In this document: piece by piece, positions 33,506-42,446 of the stretch
How the letters are laid out: every line of letters starts with the position of its first letter
Numbering within the stretch: the stretch's first letter is position 1
NCBI RefSeq assembly: GCF_900112375.1
Contig: NZ_FOLS01000033.1
Coordinates: 1 to 64,000 of the forward strand
From: Pseudomonas citronellolis
Lineage (GTDB): Bacteria > Pseudomonadota > Gammaproteobacteria > Pseudomonadales > Pseudomonadaceae
Length of the DNA stretch: 64,000 nucleotides
Direction: 5' to 3'
The notes under the pieces: model-generated
What the model saw: the letters and a program-made list of their open reading frames with translations, nothing else
What the model was told of the DNA's origin: nothing
The model's database searches: none
Position numbers and translations under genes: made by a program

Positions 33506-34507
33506 ATGCAAGGCAAGAATCTCCGCTTCATGGCCGAGAAGAAGGCCGACCCGCAGCGTCAGCGGCGCGTGGGCTTCGTCCTGCTGGAGCACTTTTCACT
33601 GCCGGCCTTCACTCAGGCGCTGGATACGCTGGTCACCGCCAACCTGATCCGCGAGGGCGCCTTCTCGACGCACACCTTCAGCCTGGACGGCGAGCCGGTG
33701 ACCAGCGACCTGGGCCTGGTCATCTGCCCCTCCGCCGCCCTGGAGAGCCGCCACCTGGACCTGGACCTGCTGGTGGTCTGCGGCGGCCTGCGCACGCCGC
33801 TGCGCGAGCTGCCCTCGCTCAACCGCCTGCTGCAGCTCGCCGACGACCGGGGCGTGGACCTGGCCGGCCTGTGGAACGGCGCCTGGTTCCTCGGCAAGGC
33901 GGGGCTGCTGGACTGCCACAAATGCGCGGTGCACCCGGAAAACCGCGCCGCCCTCGCCGAGGTGGCGAGGAACAGCGTGGTGACCGCCGAGAGCTACATC
34001 GTCGATGGCAACCGCCTGACCGCGGGGAGCCCGGCCGGCGCCTTCAACATGGTGCTGGAATGGATCAACCGCCTGTATGGCCGCGAGCTGGTCGACGGCG
34101 TGGTGGACATCCTGGCCTTCGAGGAGTCCCGCTACCGGCGGACCCGCCCGGCGCTGCACGAGAAGATGTCGCAACCGCTGCGCGACGTGCTCAACCTGAT
34201 GAGCGCGAACATCGAGGAGCCGCTGAGCACCGACCAGCTGTCACAGTGCGTGGGCCGCTCCAAGCGCCAGCTCGAACGCCTGTTCCAGGAACAGTTGGGC
34301 ACTTCGCCGGTGCGCTACTACCTGGAGCTGCGCATCACCGAGAGCCGCCGCCTGCTGCAGCACTCGGACCTGTCCCTGGTGGAGGCGGCGCTGGCCTGCG
34401 GCTTCGTTTCGCCGAGCCACTTCAGCAAGTGCTACACCTCGTTCTTTGGCTACCCGCCGTCGAAGGAAATCCGCCACGGCTGCGTGCGCTCGGCCAGGAC
34501 GAAGTAG
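33506..34507 (+). CDS. GlxA family AraC-type transcriptional regulator
   Basis: The 333-residue protein has an amidase-like DJ-1/PfpI fold in the first half (VGFVLLEHFSLPAFTQALDT; LDLLVVCGGLRTP; AGLWNGAWFLGKAGLLDC) and two AraC helix-turn-helix units at the end (LSTDQLSQCVGRSKRQLERL and VEAALACGFVSPSHFSKCY, about 240-325). This is the architecture of GlxA, CdhR, GbdR and ArgR of pseudomonads, regulators of amino acid and betaine catabolism. The cysteine at the DJ-1 nucleophile position reads as W-N-G-A, so it is a ligand sensor, not an enzyme. It is divergent from the FAD oxidase operon and lies upstream of the GbcA-like Rieske gene, so it may regulate either. The start is ambiguous among GTG 33479, ATG 33506 and ATG 33530. 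Confidence 0.88.
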   Translation: MQGKNLRFMAEKKADPQRQRRVGFVLLEHFSLPAFTQALDTLVTANLIREGAFSTHTFSLDGEPVTSDLGLVICPSAALESRHLDLDLLVVCGGLRTPLRELPSLNRLLQLADDRGVDLAGLWNGAWFLGKAGLLDCHKCAVHPENRAALAEVARNSVVTAESYIVDGNRLTAGSPAGAFNMVLEWINRLYGRELVDGVVDILAFEESRYRRTRPALHEKMSQPLRDVLNLMSANIEEPLSTDQLSQCVGRSKRQLERLFQEQLGTSPVRYYLELRITESRRLLQHSDLSLVEAALACGFVSPSHFSKCYTSFFGYPPSKEIRHGCVRSARTK

Positions 34508-34521
34508 CCGGGCGGCGCCGC

Positions 34522-35472
34522 TCAGAACTGCGCCATGAGCCAGTCGCGCAGGCGGCGGCAGGCGTCGTCGTCTTCCTTGTCCTCGTTGAAGGTCAGGTAG
34601 TGCTGGCTGTCGTGCAGCACCACTTCCTGCTCCACGGGGCGCACCAGTGAGCCGTTGGCCACCAGGTGCCCCACCAGGTGGTTCCAGCCCAGCGCCACGC
34701 CCTGGTGGCTCAAGACCATCTGCACCAGCAGGTTGTAGTCGTTGGCGTTGAAGAAGTGCGGGCGCTTGCCTGGGCCGTTGTCCAGGTCGATGTTCTGGAA
34801 GGCCATCCACACGCTCCAGTCGACGTGCTCGGCCACCTGCGAGCGGCCGTAGGGGCTGAGGTTGAGCAGCACGCCTTGGCACAGGCCTTCCAGGCTGGCG
34901 ATCTCCGGGTGCTGGGCGAGGTAGGACGGGCTGCACACCGGGTAGATGACGTCGTGGACCAGCGGGTAGCTGCGGTAGCCCTCGCGGATCTTCGCCATCT
35001 TGGTGACGAAGATGTCGGGCCGCGTCCCCGGCTCCATGGAGAGGAAGTTCTGCGTGGTGATCAGGTTCAGCTCCACGTCCGGGTTGGCCTCGAAGAAGCC
35101 CGGCAGGCGATGGGCGAGCCAGAGCGCCGAGAAGGCCGGCGAGCAGCAGAGGGTGACGATCGACTTGGACGTGCTGTTGTGGCGGATGCGTTCGGCCGCC
35201 TGGGAGATGTTGACGAAGGACAGCTGCACGGCGTCGAAGAAGATCGAGCCGGCCGGGGTCAGCTCCACCGCGCGGCCCACGCGCTTGAACAGGTCGGCGC
35301 CCAGGTAGGTTTCCAGCTCGCGGATCTGCCGGCTGATCGCCGCCTGGGTGACGCACAGCGCCTCGGCCGCCCGGGTGAAGTTCTGGTACTTGGCCGCGGC
35401 CACGAAGGACTTCACCGCGCGCAGCGACGGCATCTTGATCAGCGTCTGATCGGGTTCGGTGTGTTTGACCAT
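34522..35472 (-). CDS. LysR family transcriptional regulator (GcvA-like)
   Basis: The 316-residue protein has the LysR DNA-binding domain (about 14-74: PSLRAVKSFVAAAKYQNFTR, VTQAAISRQIRELE) and the effector-binding domain. N-terminal pattern and the HxxLVGHLVANGSLVRP ending resemble the GcvA group. It is divergent from the GbcA-like Rieske gene over 242 bases, the classic arrangement for a LysR activator and its target. Gene 3' end is 14 bases from the end of the GlxA-type gene (convergent). M14 (35433) could be an alternative start. No palindrome in the intergenic region was identified with confidence. Confidence 0.9.
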   Translation of the reverse strand: MVKHTEPDQTLIKMPSLRAVKSFVAAAKYQNFTRAAEALCVTQAAISRQIRELETYLGADLFKRVGRAVELTPAGSIFFDAVQLSFVNISQAAERIRHNSTSKSIVTLCCSPAFSALWLAHRLPGFFEANPDVELNLITTQNFLSMEPGTRPDIFVTKMAKIREGYRSYPLVHDVIYPVCSPSYLAQHPEIASLEGLCQGVLLNLSPYGRSQVAEHVDWSVWMAFQNIDLDNGPGKRPHFFNANDYNLLVQMVLSHQGVALGWNHLVGHLVANGSLVRPVEQEVVLHDSQHYLTFNEDKEDDDACRRLRDWLMAQF

Positions 35473-35714
35473 AACTTCAGGTAATCAAGACCTTGGAGAA
35501 AATGTCGGTTCTTTCGCGTCGGCCCCGGTCCTAGACTGCCGCAAATGCTGTGATCGCGGCGGGCTGGCAGGCTCCGTGAATGGAGGTTAGCCGAAGCGCC
35601 CGACGACAGAAAGCCTCCGCGCCGCAGGGCCCCTGCGCCAGCGCCGGACGCCGTCGCCAGCCGATCCACGCATGCACCGATCCAAACCGCGCCTGCTCTG
35701 GAGTGCATACAACA

Positions 35715-36926
35715 ATGGATAAGAAAGCCGCTGTGCTCGACCTGATTCGCCAACGCAAGGCCCGCCACGCGCTGCCCCGCGCCGTCTATAGCGACCCCGG
35801 GGTGTACCGCCAGGACCTGGAGCAGCTCTGGCACAAGGAGTGGATCTTCGCCGGCCACACCTTCGAGCTGGAGAAGCCGGGCCAGTACCTGACGCTGCAG
35901 ATCGGCGACTATCCCATCGCCGTGGTGCGCGGCGGCGACGGCCAGGTCCGGGCGTTCCACAACGCCTGCCGGCACCGCGGCTCCAAGGTGTGCACGGAAA
36001 ACAGCGGCAAGGTGGCCAAGCTGGTCTGTCCCTACCACAAATGGGTGTTCGACCTGGACGGCAAGCTGCTGTTCGCCGGCAACATGGGCCCGGAATTCAA
36101 CCCGGCCGACTACGGCCTGAAGCTGGCGCACTGCGAGGTGGTGAACACCTACATCTACGTGTGCGTCGCCGAGACCGCGCCGGACTTCTCGCGCTTCCGC
36201 GACGCGGTCTCGCCCTTCATCGGGCCGCACAACCTGGAAGACTGCAAGGTCGCCTTCGAATCCAACCTGGTCGAGCGCGGCAACTGGAAGCTGGTGTTCG
36301 AGAACAATCGCGAGTGCTACCACTGCGACGGCACCCACCCGGAGCTGCTCAATTCCTTCGTCGAGAACCTTTCCGTGGCCGGCGTGGGCGGTGAGGAAGA
36401 CCCCGAGCTGAGCGCCCACTGGGACCGCTGCGAGGCCGCCGGCCTGCCCAGCCGCCTGGTGATGGATGAGGCGGGGCAGTTCCGCATGACGCGCATCCCG
36501 CTCTCGGCCGGCGCCGTGAGCTACACCATGGACGGCAAGCCGGCGGTGGCGCGGCGCCTGGACAAGAGCGGCGAGCCGAACATCGGCGCGCTGCTGTACT
36601 TCAACTACCCCTCCACCTGGAACCATTTCCTCGGCGACCACGCCCTGAGCTTCCGTGTGCTGCCCCAGGGCCCCAACGAGACCCTGGTGACTACCAAGTG
36701 GCTGGTGCCCAAGGATGCCCAGGAAGGCATCGACTACGACATGGAACGCCTGACCCGCGTGTGGATCGCCACCAACGACCAGGACCGGCGCCTGGTCGAG
36801 GGTGCGCAGGCGGGGGTGAACTCGCCGGCCTACGAGCCCGGCCCGTACTCCTCGATCGCCGAGAACGGCGTCTGCCAGTTCGTGGACTGGTACTGCACCG
36901 AGATGACCAGTCGTTTGGCCGACTGA
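35715..36926 (+). CDS. Rieske-type oxygenase alpha subunit (glycine betaine demethylase GbcA-like)
   Basis: The 403-residue oxygenase has the Rieske [2Fe-2S] ligands C85-x-H87 and C105-x2-H108 (CRHRG; CPYHKW) and the mononuclear iron site in NNRECYHCDGTHPELL: H203 and H208, with E200 at the bridging position that is aspartate in most Rieske dioxygenases. A glutamate there is found in the quaternary-amine enzymes (CntA, GbcA), which this protein resembles most over ENNRECYHC. GbcA removes a methyl group from glycine betaine to give dimethylglycine and formaldehyde. No reductase gene is adjacent; a Rieske reductase is encoded at 53984. The start at 35715 (MDKKAAVLDLIRQRKARHAL) aligns with GbcA. 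It is followed by a strong terminator, so it is a single-gene unit under the divergent LysR gene. Confidence 0.88.
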   Translation: MDKKAAVLDLIRQRKARHALPRAVYSDPGVYRQDLEQLWHKEWIFAGHTFELEKPGQYLTLQIGDYPIAVVRGGDGQVRAFHNACRHRGSKVCTENSGKVAKLVCPYHKWVFDLDGKLLFAGNMGPEFNPADYGLKLAHCEVVNTYIYVCVAETAPDFSRFRDAVSPFIGPHNLEDCKVAFESNLVERGNWKLVFENNRECYHCDGTHPELLNSFVENLSVAGVGGEEDPELSAHWDRCEAAGLPSRLVMDEAGQFRMTRIPLSAGAVSYTMDGKPAVARRLDKSGEPNIGALLYFNYPSTWNHFLGDHALSFRVLPQGPNETLVTTKWLVPKDAQEGIDYDMERLTRVWIATNDQDRRLVEGAQAGVNSPAYEPGPYSSIAENGVCQFVDWYCTEMTSRLAD

Positions 36927-36951
36927 TTCCTTTCCCGTTCGCTGCGGACAG

Positions 36952-36986
36952 GCCCCGCTTCACCTTCTGGTGAAGCGGGGCTTTTT
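36952..36986 (+). terminator. Strong intrinsic terminator of the Rieske oxygenase gene
   Basis: A perfect 13-bp stem (GCCCCGCTTCACC/GGTGAAGCGGGGC) with a TTCT loop is followed by TTTTT. It lies 26 bases after the stop codon. The DMT transporter gene starts at 37024, so it must have its own promoter or rely on read-through. Confidence 0.93.
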
Positions 36987-37023
36987 CGAATGCCCGGTCG
37001 ATCTGATACCCAGGGAGCAGGTC

Positions 37024-37932
37024 ATGCGGACCCCGCGTTTTCTTCCCGGAATGAGCGCTCATTCCCGAGGCTTTCTTCTCGTTCTGCTGGCCGCGTTCTG
37101 CTATGGCCTGCAGCCGTTGTTCGCCAGCTTCGCCTATGCCGGCGGCGCCAACCCGATCGGCCTGCTGCTGGCGCGCTTCTCCATCGCCGCCGCGGTGCTG
37201 CTGGCGCTGCTGTACCGGCAGCGCATCGGCTTGCCGAGCCTGCGCCTGGTCCGGCAGAACCTGTTGCTGGGCGTGGGCTACGGCCTGGCGGCGCTGGGCT
37301 ACTACAGCGCCAGCCGGGCCAGCTCGGTGAGCCTGGCAATCATCCTCGTCTACAGCTTTCCGGCCTTCGTCACCCTGGTTTCCATCGTCTGGCTGGGGGA
37401 ACGCACCAGCCTGCCGAAGCTGTTCAGCCTGTTGCTGGCGCTGGGCGGGGTGGCGCTGGCTACGGGGCTGAGCCTGGCCGGCGCTTCCATCGGCGCGCTG
37501 TGGGCACTGTTCGCGGCGATGGCCTACGGAGCGGCGGTCATCTACGGCACACACCGCGTTCGCCATGAGCACCCGCTGGCCTCGGCGGCCATCGTCCTGC
37601 TGGGCTGCGCCGCCACCTTCGCCGTCGCCGCGCTGTTCCAGCACGCCGCCTTCCCGGTGGGTGGCCAGGCGTGGCTGGCAACCCTGGGGCTGGCGGTCTT
37701 CGCCACGCTGATACCTGTCGCCGCGTTCCTTGCCGGGGCGCCGGCGATCGGTCCTTCGGCGGCGGCCACGCTGTCCACCGTCGAGCCCCTGGTGGCGGTG
37801 GCGATCGCCGTACTGCTGATGGGCGAGCGGCTGACCCTGTCGATGCTCGTCGGCGGCTGCATGGTGCTGCTGGCCGCCGTCGCCCTGGCCCGCCCGGACC
37901 CCGCGGAAACGCCGCTGGCGCCCGTGACTTAG
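37024..37932 (+). CDS. DMT superfamily transporter (EamA family)
   Basis: The 302-residue protein has ten hydrophobic segments in two EamA repeats: first LLAAFCYGLQPLFASFAYAGG to LGGVALATG, second SIGALWALFAAMAYGAAVIYG to LLMGERLTLSMLVGGCMVLL. The GERT and GERL motifs (near 119 and 274) mark the ends of the two halves. Such carriers move small metabolites, often outward. A good AGGGAGCAGG ribosome site precedes ATG 37024; the frame is open to 36970 but lies in the terminator. Its position after the Rieske gene suggests a link to the amine pathway, for instance export of a by-product, but it may be unrelated. Downstream lies the large repeat island. Confidence 0.85.
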   Translation: MRTPRFLPGMSAHSRGFLLVLLAAFCYGLQPLFASFAYAGGANPIGLLLARFSIAAAVLLALLYRQRIGLPSLRLVRQNLLLGVGYGLAALGYYSASRASSVSLAIILVYSFPAFVTLVSIVWLGERTSLPKLFSLLLALGGVALATGLSLAGASIGALWALFAAMAYGAAVIYGTHRVRHEHPLASAAIVLLGCAATFAVAALFQHAAFPVGGQAWLATLGLAVFATLIPVAAFLAGAPAIGPSAAATLSTVEPLVAVAIAVLLMGERLTLSMLVGGCMVLLAAVALARPDPAETPLAPVT

Positions 37933-37937
37933 GAACG

Positions 37938-38860
37938 TAGGGCGTATAACCGTTCGCGGTCATACGCCGTTGGCCGTGCCGCCGGGGGTGTCCGGCGTGG
38001 CCGGTGAATCCGATCGCGGACGGAGTCCGCTCCTACGACCGAGCTTGCCTGGGGGCCATGCACCAGGGCTTGAGAGCGCCCTCTCCCCAACCCTCTCCCG
38101 CAAGCGGGAGAGGGAGCTGTCCTGAGTGGCGCTGGAGTCTGGCGCCATCCTTCCACCTCGTCGGCCAGTGCGCCGATGTCATCATGACTGTAGGAGCGAG
38201 CTTGCTCGCGAACGGGGTTTGCCGGTGGCGTAGGTGCTGGGTTCAAGAGCGCCCTCACCCCAGCCCTCTCCCGGAGGGAGAGGGGGCCGTTCGGAGTGGC
38301 CGGGAAGTCCAGAGTCATCCTGATACTCCTTACCCCCCTCGTCATTCCCGCGGACGCGGGAACCCAGTGGCTGCGGGGTTCGCGAGCAAGCTCGCTCCTA
38401 CGAAAAGCAAAAGCACGCCCGCTCTTGCTCTGGCGTTTGGACTTCCAGAGAAACATCCGCGCACTCCGGAACGCCCCTTCAGAAGGCCGAGCGAAACCGG
38501 CGCTCAGGAGGTCATGCGACATGGATGTCGCGAGAGCCCCGCGGGCTACAGGGACGTACCCTCGGGGCGGGCCTCCGTGGCGGGGGAATTCGCGAGGGTA
38601 GCCCGGCTCCATCGGGCCCGTATGTCGGGGCAAGCCTTTTTGGTTCCTTTTGTGGCGTTTGACAAAAGGGACTCGCCCGAGGGGGCGAAACAAAAAACAT
38701 CCGAACACGCCGAAGCGGCGCAAACACGCCCAAACAAGAAGCCACTGGGTTCCCGCATTCGCAGGAATGACGGGGTTGCAGGATGCTGCCTAACCACCAA
38801 GCCGCTCAACCATGTAGGACGCATAACGCCCCAGGCCCCCGTGGCACAGGGCACGGACCC
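37938..38860. repeat. Large mosaic repeat island
   Basis: The 1,180-base gap between the DMT gene and proV holds no credible gene. It contains GGCGTATAACCG-TTCG-CGGTCATACGCC (37941-37968), a shared block reaching CGGACGGAGTCCGCTCCTAC (38017-38036), the hairpin CCCTCTC-N10-GAGAGGG (near 38090-38114), REP cores (near 38190-38215 and 38377-38401), and the 0.4-kb element described separately. The open frames across it are translations of repeats. The last part (38861-39114) probably holds the proV promoter; no motif was recognised there. Confidence 0.8.
38361..38776. repeat. 0.4-kb repeated element, copy A
   Basis: This block and 56621-57063 are imperfect direct copies, beginning AACCCAGTGGCTGCGGGGTT and ending near GGAATGACGGGG. 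Shared landmarks are a REP unit, ACGCCCCTTCAGAAGGCCGA, a hairpin GCGACAT-GG-ATGTCGC (38516-38531), GCAAGCCTTTTTGGTTCCTT, and GACAAAAGGGACTCGCCCGA with a GGGGGCGAAACAAAAAA stretch. Its function is unknown; it may be a mobile repeat or a structured RNA. Confidence 0.75.
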
Positions 38861-39114
38861 GGATCAATAACATCAAGTTATGGTTTTGAGCGAACAAATG
38901 TCGTTGGACGCTCGACAGGCGGAACCCTAATTTGAAGACACGCCGCCGTCGCCTTCGACGGCCGCTGTAAAGCCTTGCAGGAGCTTCTGCAGAACGGAAG
39001 GGCCGCCTCGCCAGTGGCGGCCGTGATTCTTCCAGCGGTACCGGTGCTACGAGGCCGTCGAGGTCCCCGGCAGCAAGACCTTGGCCACAAGAATAAGCAT
39101 AAGGTGAGGAACGT

Positions 39115-40281
39115 ATGAGTCAGACCGACGATATCCTTTCGGTACGCAACATCTTCAAGGTCTTCGGGCCGCGCCCGAACGAAGCGATGGAGATGCTGCG
39201 CAAGGGCGCTGACAAGAACGAGATATTCCGCAAGTCCGGGCATGTCGTCGGGGTGTTCGATGCCAGCTTCTCGGTCAAGCGTGGCGAAATCTTCGTCATC
39301 ATGGGCCTGTCCGGTTCCGGCAAGTCCACCATGGTGCGCCTGTTCAACCGGCTGATCGAGCCCACCTCCGGCAGCATCCACCTCAACGGCCGCGAGATCA
39401 CCGGGCTGTCGGACAAGGCCCTGCTCGACGTGCGGCGCAAGGAAATGGGCATGGTGTTCCAGTCCTTCGCCCTGATGCCGCACATGAGCGTGCTGGAGAA
39501 CACCGCCTTCGGCCTGGAGATCGCCGGGGTAGGGGAGCAGGAACGCCACAGCCGGGCCCGCGAGGCGCTGCGTCAGGTGGGCCTGGAAGGCCACGAGCAC
39601 AGCTACCCCCACCAGCTCTCCGGCGGTATGCAGCAGCGCGTCGGCCTGGCCCGGGCGCTGGCCAACGACCCCACCATCCTGCTCATGGACGAAGCCTTCT
39701 CGGCGCTCGACCCGCTGATCCGCAACGAGATGCAGGGCGAGCTGATGCGCCTGCAGGCCGAGCAGCAACGCACCATCATCTTCATCTCCCACGACATCGA
39801 GGAAGCCATCCGCATCGGCCATCGCATCGCGATCATGGAAGGCGGCCGCGTGGTGCAGATCGGCACCCCCCAGGAGCTGCTGAACCAGCCCGCCAACGAC
39901 TACGTGCGGACCTTCTTCAAGGGCTTCGACAGCTCGCGGGTACTCAAGGCCGGCGACGTCGCCGAACTCGACCAGGCGGTGCTCTGCCGCCTCAACGGCA
40001 AGGGGCCGCAACCCAACGCCGGCGTGCCGTACAGCTACCTGGTCAACGAGCGCAACCAGCTGATGGGCGTCATGGGCGCCGAAGCCGGCGCCGCCGGCGA
40101 GGCGGGCGCGGGGCACTACACCCTGCACGAGCGGCACCCGGTCTACATCGACACGCCGTTGCACGACGTGCTCGACATCGTCGCCGAGCTGCCGTACCCG
40201 GTGCCGGTTCTGGATCGCAGCGGCGCGCTGCACGGCACCATCTCCAAGAACCAGCTGTTGCAGACCCTCAGCCGGCACTGA
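39115..40281 (+). CDS. proV: Quaternary amine ABC transporter ATP-binding protein (ProV-like)
   Basis: The 388-residue ATPase has Walker A GLSGSGKST (64-72), signature LSGGMQQR (about 167-174) and Walker B ILLMDEAFSALD (about 187-198). The N-terminal FKVFGPRPNEAMEMLRKG region and a C-terminal regulatory extension (about 280-388, CBS-like) are typical of ProV/OpuAA, which drives uptake of glycine betaine and similar compounds. It starts the operon proV-proW-binding protein, with a strong AAGGTGAGGA site before 39115. It works with the permease and periplasmic protein encoded next. Given the Rieske and carnitine-type enzymes on both sides, it is likely to import a betaine as a nutrient. Osmoprotection cannot be excluded. 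Confidence 0.92.
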   Translation: MSQTDDILSVRNIFKVFGPRPNEAMEMLRKGADKNEIFRKSGHVVGVFDASFSVKRGEIFVIMGLSGSGKSTMVRLFNRLIEPTSGSIHLNGREITGLSDKALLDVRRKEMGMVFQSFALMPHMSVLENTAFGLEIAGVGEQERHSRAREALRQVGLEGHEHSYPHQLSGGMQQRVGLARALANDPTILLMDEAFSALDPLIRNEMQGELMRLQAEQQRTIIFISHDIEEAIRIGHRIAIMEGGRVVQIGTPQELLNQPANDYVRTFFKGFDSSRVLKAGDVAELDQAVLCRLNGKGPQPNAGVPYSYLVNERNQLMGVMGAEAGAAGEAGAGHYTLHERHPVYIDTPLHDVLDIVAELPYPVPVLDRSGALHGTISKNQLLQTLSRH

Positions 40282-40334
40282 GCGCAGCCTTGCGCAACAG
40301 CCGTCCTCGTCATTCCTAGAAGCAGGTAGCGAGC

Positions 40335-41282
40335 ATGTCCGAGTCCAGTTTCCTCGATCCCTTCCAGAACGCGGTCATTCCGCTGGGCGATTGGGTCGAA
40401 ACCAGCCTGAATTTCCTGGTACGCAATTTCCGCGATGTCTTCCACGCCATTCGCTGGCCCATCGACCACGTACTCAACGGTTTCGAGTACGTGCTGCAGA
40501 GCGTTCCGCCGACGATCGCCATCGTGCTGGCGGCGCTGTTCGGCTGGCAGCTCGCCGGGCCGCGCATGGGCGCGCTGTGCGCCGTCACCCTGACCTTGCT
40601 GGGGCTGATCGGCGTGTGGTCCGAGTCGATGACCACGCTTTCGCTGGTGCTGACCTCCGTGCTCTTCTGCGCCGTGATCGGCATCCCGCTGGGCATCCTC
40701 TCCGCCCGCAGCGACCGCATCGAGCGCATCGTGCGGCCGCTGCTCGACGCCATGCAGACGCTGCCGGCGTTCGTCTACCTGGTGCCGGTGGTGATGCTGT
40801 TCGGCATCGGCAACGTGCCGGGCGTGCTGGTCACCATCGTGTTCGCCGTGCCGCCGCTGGTGCGCCTGACCAACCTGGGCATCCGCCAGGTGCCCGAGGA
40901 CAAGATCGAGGCGGCCCGCGCCTTCGGCTGCACGCCGCGGCAGATGCTGATGCGCGTCCAGCTGCCGCTGGCCACGCCGACCATCATGGCCGGGGTGAAC
41001 CAGACGCTGATGCTGTCGCTGTCGATGGTGGTGATCGCCTCGATGATCTCCGTCGGCGGGCTCGGCCAGATGGTCCTGCGCGGCATCGGCCGCCTGGACA
41101 TGGGCCTGGCCACGGTCGGCGGCGTCGGCCTGGTGCTGCTGGCGATCTTCCTCGACCGCCTGACCCAGGCCATGGGCGAGCGCACCCGTTCCGACCCGAG
41201 CCGCCGCTGGTACCACAGCGGCCCGGTGGGCCTGCTGCTGCGCCTGTTCGGCAGCCAGCCGGCGCCGCACAAGGCGGCCTGA
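40335..41282 (+). CDS. proW: Quaternary amine ABC transporter permease (ProW-like)
   Basis: The 315-residue membrane protein has the ProW permease layout: an N-terminal region with several helices ([19 protein letters not shown]), then the binding-protein-dependent transport domain with EAA loop ([20 protein letters not shown], about 194-213) and [20 protein letters not shown]. It forms the channel together with a second copy of itself and ProV. Its gene starts 53 bases after proV and 64 bases before the binding-protein gene, so all three are one unit. The C-terminus ([18 protein letters not shown]) is cytoplasmic and short. The substrate specificity resides in the periplasmic protein. Confidence 0.92.
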   Translation: MSESSFLDPFQNAVIPLGDWVETSLNFLVRNFRDVFHAIRWPIDHVLNGFEYVLQSVPPTIAIVLAALFGWQLAGPRMGALCAVTLTLLGLIGVWSESMTTLSLVLTSVLFCAVIGIPLGILSARSDRIERIVRPLLDAMQTLPAFVYLVPVVMLFGIGNVPGVLVTIVFAVPPLVRLTNLGIRQVPEDKIEAARAFGCTPRQMLMRVQLPLATPTIMAGVNQTLMLSLSMVVIASMISVGGLGQMVLRGIGRLDMGLATVGGVGLVLLAIFLDRLTQAMGERTRSDPSRRWYHSGPVGLLLRLFGSQPAPHKAA

Positions 41283-41346
41283 ACGAGCCACCACTGCTTT
41301 GCATTCATTCTGCCGACCCAACGAAAAGAACAAGAGGTATACAGCG

Positions 41347-42378
41347 ATGCATTTCGAGACGTTCAAGAACAAGCTTGTGCACTGTGCCGCGGCCATCACC
41401 CTGAGCATGGTGTCGCTGTACGGGATGGCCGCCTCGGCGGACAAGCCGGGGGAGGGGGTGAAGGTCACGCCGATCTTCCCGCCGATCGCCGAGGAGCGCT
41501 TCCGCGGCGAGCTGGCCATGGCCGGCCTGCGCGAGCTGGGCTACGACGTGCAGGAGCCGAAGGAAACCGAATACGCGGCGATGATGGTGGCGCTGTCCTA
41601 CGGCGACGCGGACTTCACCGTGCACTTCTGGGACAAGCTGCACGACGCCTTCTACCAGAAGGTCGACGGGCCGCACACGCTGGTCAAGGCCGGCGACGTG
41701 ATCCCCGGCGTGCTGCAGGGCTACCTGATCGACAAGAAGACCGCCGAGCAGTACCACATCCGCTACATCACCGACCTGAAGAAACCCGAGATCGCCAAGC
41801 TGTTCGACACCGACGGCGACGGCAAGGCCAACCTGACCGGCTGCAACCCGGGCTGGGGCTGCGAGCTGGTGATCTCCCACCACATGAAGGCCTATGACCT
41901 GGAGAAGAGCGTCAACGTCAACCAGGGCTCCTACTTCGCCCTGATGGCCGACACCATCGCCCGCTACAAGCAGGGCCAGCCGATCCTCTACTTCACCTGG
42001 GTGCCGCAGTGGATCGCCGGCGTGCTGGTGGAAGGCCGCGACGTGGTCTGGCTGGAGGTGCCCAAGACCGACCTGCCCGACGGCAACAACGACGTGAACA
42101 CCACCTACCAGGGCAAGAACCTGGGCTTCGCCATCGACAAGGTCGAGGCGCTGCTGAACAAGGACTTCGCCGACAAGAACCCGGTCGCGCTCAAGTTCCT
42201 TTCGCAGCTGCAGATCAGCGCCGACGACGAAAGCCAGCAGAACCTGCGCATGCAGAAGGGCGAGAACAAGCCGGCCGACGTCCGCCGCCACGCCCAGGAA
42301 TGGATCGCCGCCCACCGCCAGCAGTGGGACGGCTGGCTGCAGGCCTCGCGCGCGGTCGCCAGCCAGGCCAAGCAGTGA
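41347..42378 (+). CDS. proX: Glycine betaine/proline-type ABC substrate-binding protein (ProX-like)
   Basis: The 343-residue product has a signal peptide (MHFETFKNKLVHCAAA, then ITLSMVSLYGMAASA, cleavage near 31) and the ProX family core: KVTPIFPPIAEERFRGELAM, GLRELGYDV, and GCNPGWGCELVI (about 161-172), with tryptophans and aromatics that form the quaternary-ammonium cage (F, Y, W in FTWVPQW). A DTDGDGKANL stretch resembles a calcium site. It is secreted to the periplasm and delivers the betaine to ProVW. A CaiX-like protein encoded at 55491 is a second binding protein for which no permease is present, so it may share this transporter. Start 41347 is preferred over upstream ATG because only it gives a signal peptide. 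Confidence 0.9.
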   Translation: MHFETFKNKLVHCAAAITLSMVSLYGMAASADKPGEGVKVTPIFPPIAEERFRGELAMAGLRELGYDVQEPKETEYAAMMVALSYGDADFTVHFWDKLHDAFYQKVDGPHTLVKAGDVIPGVLQGYLIDKKTAEQYHIRYITDLKKPEIAKLFDTDGDGKANLTGCNPGWGCELVISHHMKAYDLEKSVNVNQGSYFALMADTIARYKQGQPILYFTWVPQWIAGVLVEGRDVVWLEVPKTDLPDGNNDVNTTYQGKNLGFAIDKVEALLNKDFADKNPVALKFLSQLQISADDESQQNLRMQKGENKPADVRRHAQEWIAAHRQQWDGWLQASRAVASQAKQ

Positions 42379-42446
42379 CGCCAGCGGGTGCCCGCCGCCG
42401 GGCACCCGCTCCTCCGATTCCCGATCCCCGTCTGTGGAGCCTCCAC

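Noticed and set aside
35715-36926. The Rieske gene at 35.7 kb as an aromatic-ring dioxygenase
   Set aside because: It has no beta subunit or ferredoxin gene beside it, and the NNRECYHC motif with glutamate at the bridging position fits quaternary-amine enzymes better.
37929-38870. Open frames of 260-290 codons across the 37.9-38.9 kb island on both strands
   Set aside because: They read through REP units and other repeats, and similar translations appear from the 56.6 kb copy. There is no domain, and frames are not conserved between copies.
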